Below, piece by piece: positions 9,859 to 19,096 of a stretch of DNA of 64,000 nt. The position numbers and the translations under genes were made by a program. The DNA comes from Henriciella sp. Its GTDB lineage: Bacteria > Pseudomonadota > Alphaproteobacteria > Caulobacterales > Hyphomonadaceae. The number at the start of each line of letters is the position of its first letter. Within the stretch, counting starts at the first letter, position 1. The stretch lies in NCBI RefSeq assembly GCF_029936995.1, contig NZ_JAPYRE010000001.1, forward strand, positions 682,001 to 746,000, read 5' to 3'. A model generated the notes under the pieces. That model was given only the letters and a program-made list of their open reading frames with translations, was not told the DNA's origin and made no database searches.

Positions 9859-11307
9859 TTACAACCTCGCCTCTCTCAACGCTTTCCGCCGTGTCTTCCC
9901 CGCGTCATCCCGCAGCGGTTCGCGGACGACTTCTATGGATTTGGGGAGTTTGTAGGTGACGAGGCGCTCGCGCAGGTGGGCGATGAGGGCGGGTTCGTCC
10001 AGCTCGCCTTCCGGCATGTCGATGATGGCGTGCAGGCGCGCGCCCATGTCCTCGTCCGGCAGGCCGATGACGGCGGAGGAGCGCACGCCCGGCCAGGAGT
10101 CGAGCGCGGCTTCGACCTCGGCCGGATAGATGTTGGCGCCGCCGACAACGATCATGTCGGAGCGCCGGTCGCTCAGATAGAGATAGCCGTCTTCATCCAT
10201 CCAGCCCATGTCACCAAGGCTTTCCCAGCCACCTTCGATCTCTTTTGCTTCGGCGCCGAGATAGTAATAGCTCGTGCCCTGTCCGGCGAGCGGGCGCAGG
10301 AAGACCTCGCCCACCTCGCCGGGCGGGAGTTCTGCGCCATCCTCGCCGAATATCTTCATCTCGCAGGTCTCGACCGGGCGGCCGACGGAGCCCTTGTGGG
10401 TCAGCCATTCGGTGCCCTGTATCGTCGTAGATCCCTGGCCTTCGGTGCCGCCATAGAGTTCCCAGATCACTTCCGGGCCGAGCCACTCGATGAAGGCCTC
10501 TTTCAGCCAGGGCGGACACGGCGCGGCAAGGTGCCAGAGGGCGGTGAGGCTCGAGACGTCATAGCCGGTGCGGACGTCTTCGGGCAGGGCCCAGATCCGG
10601 CGCATCATGGTCGGCACCATGTAGGCTGTCTCGAGCTTCATCCGCTCAATGAGCTGGAGTGTCTTTTCCGCGTCGAAGCGCGTCGTGACGGCAACGGTTG
10701 CGCCCTTGAAGAGGGCGATCACCGCCCACATGAAAGGGCCATTATGGTAGAGCGGGCCGGGGATGAGCATGGAGCCCTGGTTGCGGATTTCCAGAAAATC
10801 CAGATCGGTGTCCCATTCGGCTGGCTGGCGCGACACGATGAGCTTGGGCCGTCCGGTGGAGCCGCCTGAGGTCATCGCCTTGAAAGACGCGGCGGTTATC
10901 TCGGGCAATGGCGCGTCCGGGAGGGCCGGGTCTGCTTCGTATCCGGCAGGCAGCGAAGGCGTGGGGGCATATTCACCTTCCGCCGTGCCCACGACGAGGG
11001 AGGGTTTGCCAAGTTCGATGATCTGGTCGCGCTCATATTTTGGCAGGCGCGCAGAGACCGGCTGCGGCGTCGCGCCGAGTTTCCAGGTGGCAAAGCAGGC
11101 TTCGAAGAACTCGATACTGTTCGGCAGGGCGATGGTCACGAAGTCATTCTCGACGACGCCGAGCGCCTGATAGGCGCGGGCAAGCCGGTTGGTGCGGCGG
11201 TCCAGTTCGGTCCAGCTGATCTGGTCCCCCTCATGATCGACGGCCACGCGATCCGGTTGAATCGCGGCCCAGTGGGCAAGGATGCGGGACAGTGACAGAA
11301 CGGGCAT
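9859..11307 (-). CDS. AMP-binding acyl-CoA synthetase/ligase
   Basis: This ANL-superfamily enzyme activates a carboxylic acid with ATP to an acyl-AMP and then forms the CoA thioester. The ATG at 11307 (MPVLSLSR) is preceded by GGAGGAG; the frame extends upstream to 11343 without support. Motifs, numbered from this start: phosphate loop TSGGSTGRPK (about 146-155), YGGTEGQG, the SLGDMG aspartate motif, DRRSDMIVVGGANIYPAEVE at the domain hinge, and a C-terminal lysine in DDAGKTRRK. Length 482 is typical. The substrate is unclear; the sequence recalls the bile-acid or cyclohexanecarboxylate branch. It sits exactly between the two decayed duplicates of E1 and uvrB. Confidence 0.9.
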   Translation of the reverse strand: MPVLSLSRILAHWAAIQPDRVAVDHEGDQISWTELDRRTNRLARAYQALGVVENDFVTIALPNSIEFFEACFATWKLGATPQPVSARLPKYERDQIIELGKPSLVVGTAEGEYAPTPSLPAGYEADPALPDAPLPEITAASFKAMTSGGSTGRPKLIVSRQPAEWDTDLDFLEIRNQGSMLIPGPLYHNGPFMWAVIALFKGATVAVTTRFDAEKTLQLIERMKLETAYMVPTMMRRIWALPEDVRTGYDVSSLTALWHLAAPCPPWLKEAFIEWLGPEVIWELYGGTEGQGSTTIQGTEWLTHKGSVGRPVETCEMKIFGEDGAELPPGEVGEVFLRPLAGQGTSYYYLGAEAKEIEGGWESLGDMGWMDEDGYLYLSDRRSDMIVVGGANIYPAEVEAALDSWPGVRSSAVIGLPDEDMGARLHAIIDMPEGELDEPALIAHLRERLVTYKLPKSIEVVREPLRDDAGKTRRKALREARL

Positions 11308-11429
11308 GGGGCGACTCCTCCGGATCGGCCGCTTTCGCGGCACTCTTTTTTCCGGGGTCTACCGATAGCTGATCTGTCGCCGATAGAAAGGCCCGCCGCG
11401 ACGGCAGGTCCTGACAGGAAGGCGCGGTG

Positions 11430-11605
11430 TGGAGAGTGCGCTTGCTGGGACCAGTACCTTCCTGCTCCAGGCCGGGCCGGTGCGGCGTCCAGTTGTCGGA
11501 CCGCAGGTGGCTAGCCGCATCGGACGCGGCGACGGACCTGTCGAATGTCGCGAAGGCGTCCTGAGCGCCGGAAGGGGAACGGGCCATGAGCGTGAAGACG
11601 GTTCA
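11430..11605 (-). pseudogene. Remnant of the 5' end of uvrB
   Basis: The minus-strand frame starting at 11587 reads MARSPSGAQDAF and continues with ATFDRSVAASDAASHLRSDN, then WTPHRPG. It parallels the uvrB N-terminus ([13 protein letters not shown], then [20 protein letters not shown]). The shared stretch GGCCGGTGCGGCGTCCAG and its surroundings are nearly identical to 6700-6740. Similarity extends a few bases upstream of the ATG and about 50 codons downstream, then stops. The ORF continuing to 11231 is not UvrB-like and overlaps the ligase, so it is not a functional gene. Confidence 0.85.
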
Positions 11606-11712
11606 GGAGTGTGTCCGGAGTGGTCAACGTGGCAAATCAAGGCAGCGGACGAAGCCCATCAGCTTCGCCCGCTTCGGCTGAGGTGCGTCCCCACGCGCCT
11701 GCAGAGTGGTGT

Positions 11713-12558
11713 TCAGGCCGTTGCATCGGTGAGCGGTGCTGCGGGGCCGGCGGCGGTCCGCCTGTTCGGCCGCTTGCCCGCCTGCCAGCCCCAGGCGCCG
11801 GCGGCGGTGCCAATGGCGAGGCCCGTGACCCAGATGATCCAGCTCGGCACGGTGCCATAGGCCTCCATTGTGGCGATCCAGACCGGCCAGTCGCCCCACA
11901 CATAGAAGCCGCTATACATGGCCAGCGTGCCGATCAGCGCGAGAGTGAAGGGCAGGGTCGGCTGGTCATTGCGATGGTCCCGGTAGATCAGGATGGCGAG
12001 CAGGGCGATCGCGAAGAGGACGCTGACGGTCGCGCCGATTGCGAATTTCGGCAACTCCTCGATCGACCGGATCGCAAAGCCTGGCGTGTAATTGTTGAAG
12101 AGGCGCGCCAGTGATGGCCCGAGAAGCGGCGTGACGGTCGCGAGCATGTAGCGCGCATGCAGGTGCACGTTGCGGCGATGTCTGAGCGCCAGGGCGAAGA
12201 ACAGGCAAACGATCACGGTCGCGACGAGGTCTGCCACGGCAAGGCGGAAGCCGAACATCTCGGTGAACGGACTATCGCGGGCCACAGTGTCCCGCGTCGT
12301 CAGCAGTCCGCCGACGGTGAAGACAGGGATGAGGGCGAGACTGGAGAGACCGAACCATTTATGGGCGCCCCGATGGCGGTGATGGATCGTCCAGTTCTGC
12401 GCCATGAGGAGAAGGATCCACAGCGTTGCCGTCATGCCGTGCAAATGGTGGGCGAAGCTCGCCTCGCCGAGGACGGAAAAATAGGACGGCCAGAAGGCAG
12501 CAAAGGTCGCAAGCAGGAAGGCGCCAACATAGAGGTGCGCGCGCGGAAAAGGTAGCAT
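11713..12558 (-). CDS. Multi-pass integral membrane protein, His-rich loops
   Basis: I start at the ATG at 12558 (MLPFPRAH), which has GGGAGAC upstream; the frame opens further to 12603 without a ribosome site. The 281-residue product has about seven hydrophobic segments. Conserved-looking histidines lie in HHLHGMTATLW, TIHHRHRGAHKWFG and VHLHARYML. This pattern of HxHG in one helix and Hxx(R/K)xG in the next loop is seen in a family of uncharacterised bacterial membrane proteins related to DUF2306, which may bind haem or metal. That assignment is tentative. It lies between the uvrB remnant and the divergent TPR gene. Confidence 0.75.
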   Translation of the reverse strand: MLPFPRAHLYVGAFLLATFAAFWPSYFSVLGEASFAHHLHGMTATLWILLLMAQNWTIHHRHRGAHKWFGLSSLALIPVFTVGGLLTTRDTVARDSPFTEMFGFRLAVADLVATVIVCLFFALALRHRRNVHLHARYMLATVTPLLGPSLARLFNNYTPGFAIRSIEELPKFAIGATVSVLFAIALLAILIYRDHRNDQPTLPFTLALIGTLAMYSGFYVWGDWPVWIATMEAYGTVPSWIIWVTGLAIGTAAGAWGWQAGKRPNRRTAAGPAAPLTDATA

Positions 12559-12720
12559 CAGAGGTCTCCCCGGTTTGATGCGGCCAAAAGAGCGCGCGCC
12601 CACCGCAATATCTACAGGCGGCGCGGGCGTGACCGCTCCTGGCCGCCCGGTGACCGCAATTGTCCGTTCATCCTTGCTGGTCTAGGTTTCAGGACGGGAC
12701 CGGGTCAGGGTGCAGGTCGG

Positions 12721-14130
12721 ATGACAACAGAAGGTTCAGCTGCCGATGCCGGCCGTCTGATCGGCTGGAAGCGGATCGCCGCCCATGTCGGCTGCAGCGA
12801 ACGCACGGCGCGCCGCTGGGAGGCGGAAGAGGGCCTGCCCGTGCATCGCCAGGTGCATGAGGCGCGAAGCACTGTTTACGCGCTGCCGTCTGAACTTGAT
12901 GCCTGGATCTGGTCGCGGGCGCCAGACACGCTGGACCCGGCGGCAGTGCGCAAGCCCGGCCGCCTGTCGCCGACGATCTGGCCATGGGTGGCGGGTATCA
13001 CCATCGTCGTGCTGCTGGCGCTCAACATTTCCGGCTTTCTTGATTTGCGGCGCGAGACCGCAAGTCCGCTGCCGACTGTCGAGGCGGCGCCGCTTAGCGA
13101 GAATGTGCAGGCGCTCGACCTGTATGAGCGCGGCCTCTCCCTCTGGCAGCAGCGTGGCAAGGAGCCGAACCGCCGGGCCATTCTGCTGCTGACCGAGGCG
13201 GTTGAGCAGGATGAGGATTTCGCTGAAGCCTGGGCGGCGCTTGCCTCGGCCTGGGCGACCTATCCGAGCTATGACGAGGCGGCCGATGTCACTGCGGCGC
13301 TGGACAGGGCCATCCTCGCCGCCGACCGCGCCTTGCGGCTGAAGCCGGAGCTGGCAGAACCGCGCACGCTGATGGCCGAGATTGCCGAACGGCGCGGCGA
13401 CTGGGTCGCGGCGCGTGACATCTATGACGATGCCATGGCGCGCGATCCGGACAATCCGACGATCTATCTCTGGGCGGCGGGTCACAAACGGGAGGCCGGC
13501 TACATGGAGGACGCGCTGAGGCTGACCCGTGAGGCACTGAGGCTGGAGCCGAACTATCCGCCGGCACTGAACGAGCTCGCCATGAACACCGCTTTCTATA
13601 TAGACGCAACCGAAGGGCGCCGGCAGCTGGAAGTGCTCTGGAATGAGCATGGGCTCGAAATGCCGGTGACCTGGTTCGGACGTTGGATGGTGCTGCTCGG
13701 ACAAGGTGAGTTCGACGAGATGCAAGCCTGGCAGGCTGAGTGCCCGATGCGTGAGGACTGCGCCTATTTTGATCGCGCCCGAGAGGTTTACCGGCGCGGT
13801 GACCGGGACGAGACCGAGGCCTTTGTCGGCGGAATTGTCGAAGCTTATGGGGAGGGGCTGCCAGCCCAGATGGCGATCAGCCTCATCCAGGAGACCGGCG
13901 ACACCGACGCCATGCTCACCATCGCCGAGCGCGAGAGTGAGAAGGGGCGCTTCCTCAACGCGGTCATTTTCTACGACCCGAGCAATGCGGCCTTTCGGGC
14001 GGGGCCCCGGTTTACTGGCATTGTGAGGCAGCTGGGGCTGCTCGACTATTGGCGTAAGGCCGGTCCGCCGGACTTTTGCAGTAATGGACCCGCGGCAGAT
14101 GTGTGCCGCGAACTGGGGGATGAGCGCTAG
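12721..14130 (+). CDS. HTH - single TM - TPR protein, ToxR-like architecture
   Basis: The N-terminus (about 10-65) reads GWKRIAAHVGCSERTARRWE, followed by EEGLPVHR and a strand, a winged helix-turn-helix of the MerR/excisionase type. One membrane helix follows at about 86-107, then TPR-like repeats over roughly 120-380 (for example LYERGLSLWQQRGKEPNRRA and the RALRLKPELAEPRTLMAEIA repeat). A cytoplasmic DNA-binding domain linked through one TM segment to periplasmic TPRs suggests a membrane-bound one-component regulator. The ligand and targets are unknown. It overlaps the convergent E1 gene by a few bases at the stop codons (TAG at 14128-14130 against the minus stop at 14129-14127). Confidence 0.8.
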   Translation: MTTEGSAADAGRLIGWKRIAAHVGCSERTARRWEAEEGLPVHRQVHEARSTVYALPSELDAWIWSRAPDTLDPAAVRKPGRLSPTIWPWVAGITIVVLLALNISGFLDLRRETASPLPTVEAAPLSENVQALDLYERGLSLWQQRGKEPNRRAILLLTEAVEQDEDFAEAWAALASAWATYPSYDEAADVTAALDRAILAADRALRLKPELAEPRTLMAEIAERRGDWVAARDIYDDAMARDPDNPTIYLWAAGHKREAGYMEDALRLTREALRLEPNYPPALNELAMNTAFYIDATEGRRQLEVLWNEHGLEMPVTWFGRWMVLLGQGEFDEMQAWQAECPMREDCAYFDRAREVYRRGDRDETEAFVGGIVEAYGEGLPAQMAISLIQETGDTDAMLTIAERESEKGRFLNAVIFYDPSNAAFRAGPRFTGIVRQLGLLDYWRKAGPPDFCSNGPAADVCRELGDER

Positions 14131-16517
14131 GGTTTTGCTGCCAGTCTGATCCTTCTCCCAGCACTCAGATTCTGCGCCGCATTCACGATGGCGTCGGTGT
14201 CGATCTGGTAGTGGTTGTGGAGGTCGGGGATGGTGCCGGTCTGGCCAAAGTGTTCGACGCCTAAGGGCGCGGTCATGTGGCCGGCGACGGAGCCGATCCA
14301 GGCGAGGGTGGCCGGGTGGCCATCGGTGACGGTGATCAGGGTTGCGTCGCGCGGGACTTTTGCCATCAGGCGTTCGATCTGGCTCTGCGCGGAGGCGTGG
14401 CCGCGGGCACGGGCGCGGCGGGCGGCGGTCCAGCCTGAGTTCAGGCGGTCGGCCGAGGTGACGGCGAGGACGCCGATGTCACGCCGGTCATTGCCTATAC
14501 GTCCGGCCGCCTCGATGGCTTCCGGCGCGATGACACCCTGATAGGCGATGACGATCTCGCAGTTCGGTCCCGGCTCGCGCAGCCAGTAGGCGCCATCGAC
14601 GACGCCGCGGCGGAACTCTTCATCGTCGCGGTTGCGGGGGCCGAGCTGTTCGATGGGTCGGGTGGAGAGACGCAGATAGACCGAGCCGCCGGTCTCGTCC
14701 CGCAGCCATGTACGCTCGTCCGGGTCGTTCTCGCCGGAGCGCTGAAGATAATCGAAGCTCCAGTCCATGATGATGGAAAGCTCGTCGAGGAAGGCCGGCT
14801 CGAAGCTGACAAGGCCGTCCTGGCTCATCCCGATGAGCTGGGTGCCGACCGACTGGTGCGCGCCGCCTTCCGGGGCGAGCGTGATGCCGGACGGCGTGCC
14901 GGCGACGATGAAGCGGGCATCCTGATAGCAGGCATAGTTCAGCGCATCGAGGCCGCGCGCGATGAAGGGATCATAGAGCGTGCCTACGGGGATCAGGCGC
15001 TCTCCGAAATGGGAATGGGCGAGCCCGGCCTGTCCGAGCAGGAGGAAGAGGTTCATTTCCGCAATGCCGAGTTCGAAATGCTGGCCCTCTGGTGAGAACT
15101 CCCACTTCTGGGTAGACGGGATGGACTGCTCCTTGAAGGTGTCGGAAACCTCGCGGCGGGCGAAGAGCGAGCGGCGGTTCACCCAGCCGGAGAGGTTGGT
15201 GGAACTGGTCACATCCGGTGACATGGTGACGATACGGTCGGCCAGCTCTGATTTCGACTTGGCCAGCCCGTCCAGGATCTTGCCGAAGCCGGCCTGTGTG
15301 GCGAGTTCGCGGTCGTCCAGCCAGACCGGGCCGGGGCTTTTCACTTCCGGCGCGGTGTAACGCCGTGTGCCTTTCGAGAAGAAGGGCGCCTTGTCGAGAA
15401 AGGTTTTCAGGGCGTCAGGATCATCCACGGTGGCGAAAGGCTCCCATTCCTCGCCTTCGGGCACGCCCATCTGTTTCTGGAAGTCTGCGAACTGCGGCTT
15501 GTTCATGATGCCGCCGTGATTGTCCTTGTGGCCTGCGAGCGGGGTCTGCCAGCCCTTGATGGTGTAGGCGAGGAAGACGGTGGGCGTGTCGTCGTCGATG
15601 GCGTCGAAGGCCTCGGTCAGCGTCTTCAGGCACTGGCCGCCGAGATTGTTCATCAGCGCGTCGAGCTCTTCGTCGCTGCGCTTGTCGAGCAGTTTCGTGA
15701 CGTCGCCCTGGTCGCCGATGTCGTTCATCAGGCGCTCGCGCCAGGCCGCACCGCCTTTATAGGTCAGCGCCGAATAATCCATGTTCGGGCAGGACTGGAT
15801 CCACTCTTTCAGGGCCTCGCCGCCCGGTTCCTCGAAGGCTGCCTGTTGCAGAACGCCGTGGCGCAGGACGACGGTGCGCCAGCCAAACGCCTTGAAGATG
15901 GCGTCGATCTTCTCCCACAGGCCCTCATGGACGACGCCGTCGAGGCTCTGGCGGTTATAGTCGATGATCCACCATGTGTTGCGCAGGTCGTGCTTCCAGC
16001 CTTCCTGAAGGCATTCATAGACATTGCCTTCATCGAGTTCCGCATCGCCGACCAGGGCGACCTGGCGGCCGAGGGGGCGCTCGCCAGACCAATCCTTGGC
16101 GGCCAGATAGTCCTGCACCAGTGAGTTGAAGGCGGTGGCTGCGACGCCCAAGCCCACCGAACCGGTCGAGAAGTCGACATCGTCTGTGTCCTTGGTGCGG
16201 CTGGGATAGGACTGGGCACCGCCCCAGCCGCGGAAGGCTTCGAGCTTCTCACGCGTCTGGTTGCCCATCAGGTATTGCATGGCATGGAAGACGGGCGAGG
16301 CATGCGGCTTTACCGCGACACGGTCTTCAGGTTTGAGCGTGTTGAAATAGAGCGCCGTCATGATCGGCGTCATGGACGCGCATGATGCCTGGTGGCCGCC
16401 GACCTTGATCGCGCCATCTTCCTTCTTGCGGATGTTATTGGCGTTGTGGACCGTCCAGGCCGAGAGCCAGAGGAGGCGCTGTTCGATGGTCTTCAGCATG
16501 TCGAGATCGGCGGGCAT
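14127..16517 (-). CDS. Pyruvate dehydrogenase E1 / transketolase-like enzyme (homodimeric type)
   Basis: This 796-residue thiamine-diphosphate enzyme belongs to the AceE-type, single-chain E1 family. It shows the TPP/Mg motif GDAELDEGN (157-165) with the paired asparagine in IIDYNRQSLDG (about 188), the KVGGHQASCASM substrate-channel segment (38-49) and a complete central pyrimidine-binding domain. E. coli AceE is about 90 residues longer. No E2 or E3 gene is adjacent, so it may act alone or serve a complex encoded elsewhere; alphaproteobacteria usually use a heterodimeric PDH, so the physiological substrate could be another 2-oxoacid or a ketose. A fragment of its 3' end is duplicated at 9680-9835. 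Confidence 0.88.
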   Translation of the reverse strand: MPADLDMLKTIEQRLLWLSAWTVHNANNIRKKEDGAIKVGGHQASCASMTPIMTALYFNTLKPEDRVAVKPHASPVFHAMQYLMGNQTREKLEAFRGWGGAQSYPSRTKDTDDVDFSTGSVGLGVAATAFNSLVQDYLAAKDWSGERPLGRQVALVGDAELDEGNVYECLQEGWKHDLRNTWWIIDYNRQSLDGVVHEGLWEKIDAIFKAFGWRTVVLRHGVLQQAAFEEPGGEALKEWIQSCPNMDYSALTYKGGAAWRERLMNDIGDQGDVTKLLDKRSDEELDALMNNLGGQCLKTLTEAFDAIDDDTPTVFLAYTIKGWQTPLAGHKDNHGGIMNKPQFADFQKQMGVPEGEEWEPFATVDDPDALKTFLDKAPFFSKGTRRYTAPEVKSPGPVWLDDRELATQAGFGKILDGLAKSKSELADRIVTMSPDVTSSTNLSGWVNRRSLFARREVSDTFKEQSIPSTQKWEFSPEGQHFELGIAEMNLFLLLGQAGLAHSHFGERLIPVGTLYDPFIARGLDALNYACYQDARFIVAGTPSGITLAPEGGAHQSVGTQLIGMSQDGLVSFEPAFLDELSIIMDWSFDYLQRSGENDPDERTWLRDETGGSVYLRLSTRPIEQLGPRNRDDEEFRRGVVDGAYWLREPGPNCEIVIAYQGVIAPEAIEAAGRIGNDRRDIGVLAVTSADRLNSGWTAARRARARGHASAQSQIERLMAKVPRDATLITVTDGHPATLAWIGSVAGHMTAPLGVEHFGQTGTIPDLHNHYQIDTDAIVNAAQNLSAGRRIRLAAKP

Positions 16518-16617
16518 CGGAAACTCTTTGCATTTGCAATCATTTGTGGTTCAGGCGTCTTCGCATGCGCGGGCCAACGGGTCCAGATCGTGCGGCGTTA
16601 TTTGACAAAGATCGAGC

Positions 16618-16643
16618 GGAACCCGTCCGCCATCCTGTCCGTT
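16618..16643 (+). promoter_or_regulatory. Sigma-EcfG (general stress) promoter
   Basis: GGAAC at 16618-16622 and CGTT at 16640-16643 are separated by 17 bases, matching the GGAAC-N16/17-CGTT promoter recognised by the alphaproteobacterial PhyR/EcfG general stress sigma factor. It stands 35 bases before the ATG at 16679, the right distance to drive that small hydrophilic gene. Confidence 0.6.
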
Positions 16644-16678
16644 TCTTTTGTATAGACAAGTCCAAAAGGAGATGACCC

Positions 16679-17008
16679 ATGGCCGATCGCGACCATCAAA
16701 GAGTCGAAGAAGTCGAACGCCAGCGCGGGTATGGCGAAGGTTTCAGGAAAGGCGAAGACGTGGAAGACCAGCCTGCAAAGGGCGCTGGCTACAAGGACGG
16801 TTCGCCGGTCGCCGACCAGCAAGAGCATGAGGCCGATCTCGTGACGGACATGGAGGATGAATGCCTCCCGAATGTCCCAAATGACGATATGGACGATGCA
16901 TCAAGTGCTGAAATCGAGCCACATTCGGCATTGAAGAAAAAGCCTGACGGGCATGAGCTAGAGGATGCCTATTCAGTGCCCAATCCCGGTATAGAGCCAA
17001 AATCGTGA
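16679..17008 (+). CDS. Small hydrophilic acidic protein, probably general-stress induced
   Basis: The 109-residue protein is almost entirely polar, rich in Glu, Asp, Lys and Pro, without cysteine-based motifs or a membrane segment, and likely disordered. I recognise no domain. AAAAGGAG lies 7 bases before the ATG. The sigma-EcfG type promoter directly upstream and the intrinsic terminator directly downstream make it a self-contained stress-response unit. Small disordered hydrophilic proteins under EcfG control are common in alphaproteobacteria; their roles are mostly unknown. Confidence 0.8.
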   Translation: MADRDHQRVEEVERQRGYGEGFRKGEDVEDQPAKGAGYKDGSPVADQQEHEADLVTDMEDECLPNVPNDDMDDASSAEIEPHSALKKKPDGHELEDAYSVPNPGIEPKS

Positions 17009-17015
17009 TCTTGAG

Positions 17016-17042
17016 ACCCGGTGCGTTCCACCGGGTTTTTTC
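17016..17042 (+). terminator. Intrinsic terminator after the small stress gene
   Basis: ACCCGGT and ACCGGGT arms around GCGTTCC, followed by TTTTTTC. Confidence 0.85.
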
Positions 17043-17140
17043 TTGAATAAGGGTTTGCCCTTGGCGTGAGCTGACGAATTGGTATCACTTGAAACAAGGC
17101 TCCGGGTGTTTCGGGGCTGCATGTTTCAAGGAGTATTCCA

Positions 17141-18961
17141 ATGACATTACGCGGACTTTTTGCCGCCGTTTCTGTCACGGCCATTGCCGCGTCAGGGTGC
17201 ACCGGGCCTGCTGAAACGCAGACGCCGGACAACCAGCCGGACGCGTCAGCTGCCAATGAAGCCGCAGAAAGCGACACCTCCACCAATACAGCCAATGATA
17301 GCGAGATGGCAGGCGAGGAATGGGCCACCTTCATGGACGCGTTCCTGAAGGCCTATTTCGAGCTCAACCCGACCTTCGCTGTCGATCAGGGCAAGCATGA
17401 ATTCGACGGGCAGCTGCCGGACTGGAGCCAGGAGGGGCTTCAGGCGCAGATCGACCTGCGCGAGGACATGATCGCGCGCGCCGAGGCAATTGACCCGGAG
17501 ACGCTGAGCGAGGCCGATGCATTCGAGCGCCAGTATTTCATTAACACGATGAAGGGTGAGCTGTTCTGGCTTGTCGACGCCGAACGCACGACCGGCCCCG
17601 ACTATTATATCGGCAAGCTCGATCCGAGCGTGTACATCACGCGCCCCTATGCCGAGCCAGCCGAGCGGATGCGTGCCTTCATCACGTATCTGAACAATGT
17701 TCCGGCTGCTGCCGAGCATATCGAGGCGAATATCGAGCTTCCGCTGCCGAAGACGGTTCTGAAACTGGGCACGGCCGGGTTTGATGGCTTTGCCGAGTAT
17801 TATACCGCCGGGGCAAAGCAGGCTTTTGCCGAAGTCGAGGATGAGGACCTTCAGGCCGAGTTTGATGCCGCCGCCGAGAAGGCGTCCGCAGCGATGAGTT
17901 CGCTGGCAGACTATATCGCATCGGAACCGGCTACCGAGACCGGCTATGAACTTGGTGCAAAGCGTTTTTCCGACATGGTGCGCCTGACCGAGGGCGTCGA
18001 TATCCCGCTCGACGAGTTGAAGGCGATTGGCGAGGCCGACCTGAAGGCGAACCAGCAGGCACTTGAAGAAGCGTGTGCTGAATTCGCCCCCGATGCCAGC
18101 ATGGAAGACTGCATGGCCAAGATGGCGGCCAATAAGCCGGAAAATGGTCCCGTGCAGGCGGCACGCGAACAGCTACCGGAAATGAAGGCGTTCCTGGAAG
18201 AAAAGAATCTCGTTTCCATCCCGGGCACCGAGGAAGCGCTGGTGAAGGAATCTCCGCCCTATAACCGGCAGAACTCGGCCTACATCTCCATTCCGGGGCC
18301 TTATGAAGAGGGTATGCCGTCAGTCTACTACATCTCACCGCCGGACCCGACATGGGATGAGGAAACCCGCGCAGCCTATATTCCCGGCAAGCTGGACCTT
18401 CTCGGGACCAGTATTCACGAGGTGTGGCCCGGCCACTTCCTCAACTTCCTGCATGCCAAGCGGTCAGACTCGATCTTCGGGCAGATGTTCGTCGGCTATG
18501 CCTTCGCTGAAGGCTGGGCGCACTACACCGAGGAGATGATGGTCGATGCCGGCCTGCATGATGGTGATCCGGAAACGAAGATCGGCCAGCTGGCCAATGC
18601 GCTGCTTCGCAACTGCCGCTATCTCTCGGCTATCGGCCTGCATACCGGTGAGATGAGCGTCGATGACAGCTACGAGCTGTTCCGCAACGAGTGCTATATC
18701 GACAAGGGCAATGCGACCCAGCAAGCCGCCCGTGGCACGTATGACCCGGCCTATCTGAACTATACGATGGGCAAGCTCATGATCCGTAAGCTGCGCAATG
18801 ACTGGGTGGAAGCAAACTTCCCTGATGCGGAAGGCACCGAAGGCTGGAAGGAATTCCATGATGAATTCCTGTCCTATGGCGGGCCGCACATCCCGCAGGT
18901 CCGTCAGGCCATGATGGATGAAGACGAAGCTGAAGCGGTGTTTGGGTATGAAGTGGAGTAG
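17141..18961 (+). CDS. DUF885 family lipoprotein, putative zinc peptidase
   Basis: The first 20 residues form a lipoprotein signal ending in AIAASGC (lipidated C20), followed by a Thr/Asn/Glu-rich linker of about 35 residues, so the protein is anchored in the cell envelope. The body is a DUF885 domain. The signature HEVWPGH (H426, E427, H432) and the downstream EGWAHYTEEM motif correspond to the zinc-binding and helper residues of this gluzincin-like family. Length 606 is typical. DUF885 proteins are widespread envelope peptidases of unknown substrate. It is single-standing, flanked by terminators. Confidence 0.88.
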   Translation: MTLRGLFAAVSVTAIAASGCTGPAETQTPDNQPDASAANEAAESDTSTNTANDSEMAGEEWATFMDAFLKAYFELNPTFAVDQGKHEFDGQLPDWSQEGLQAQIDLREDMIARAEAIDPETLSEADAFERQYFINTMKGELFWLVDAERTTGPDYYIGKLDPSVYITRPYAEPAERMRAFITYLNNVPAAAEHIEANIELPLPKTVLKLGTAGFDGFAEYYTAGAKQAFAEVEDEDLQAEFDAAAEKASAAMSSLADYIASEPATETGYELGAKRFSDMVRLTEGVDIPLDELKAIGEADLKANQQALEEACAEFAPDASMEDCMAKMAANKPENGPVQAAREQLPEMKAFLEEKNLVSIPGTEEALVKESPPYNRQNSAYISIPGPYEEGMPSVYYISPPDPTWDEETRAAYIPGKLDLLGTSIHEVWPGHFLNFLHAKRSDSIFGQMFVGYAFAEGWAHYTEEMMVDAGLHDGDPETKIGQLANALLRNCRYLSAIGLHTGEMSVDDSYELFRNECYIDKGNATQQAARGTYDPAYLNYTMGKLMIRKLRNDWVEANFPDAEGTEGWKEFHDEFLSYGGPHIPQVRQAMMDEDEAEAVFGYEVE

Positions 18962-18970
18962 CTGAAAGAC

Positions 18971-19077
18971 GTCATCCCGGTCTACGCAAAGCGTAAGACC
19001 GGGACCCAGCACGGGATTCTGAAATCCTGAAACCGGGGGCCCGAAACTCCGGCGCGAGTCCGGGGTTCCGGGATGAC
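18971..19077. repeat. Palindromic intergenic repeat element
   Basis: The outer arms GTCATCCCGG (18971-18980) and CCGGGATGAC (19068-19077) are perfect inverse complements. Inside are further hairpins: CCCGGTCT..ACGC-AAA-GCGT..AGACCGGG, GGATT-CTGA-AATCC, and an ACTCCGG/CCGGGGT-type stem. This GTCATCCCGG-type element with inner stems resembles dispersed palindromic repeats found in many alphaproteobacterial intergenic regions. Only one copy is in the window. Confidence 0.75.
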
Positions 19078-19096
19078 GACAAAGTAGCTTCAAATG

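Noticed and set aside
11231-11429. Continuation of the uvrB fragment frame as a 118-aa gene
   Set aside because: Beyond the UvrB-like part the frame is unrelated and runs into the ligase gene.
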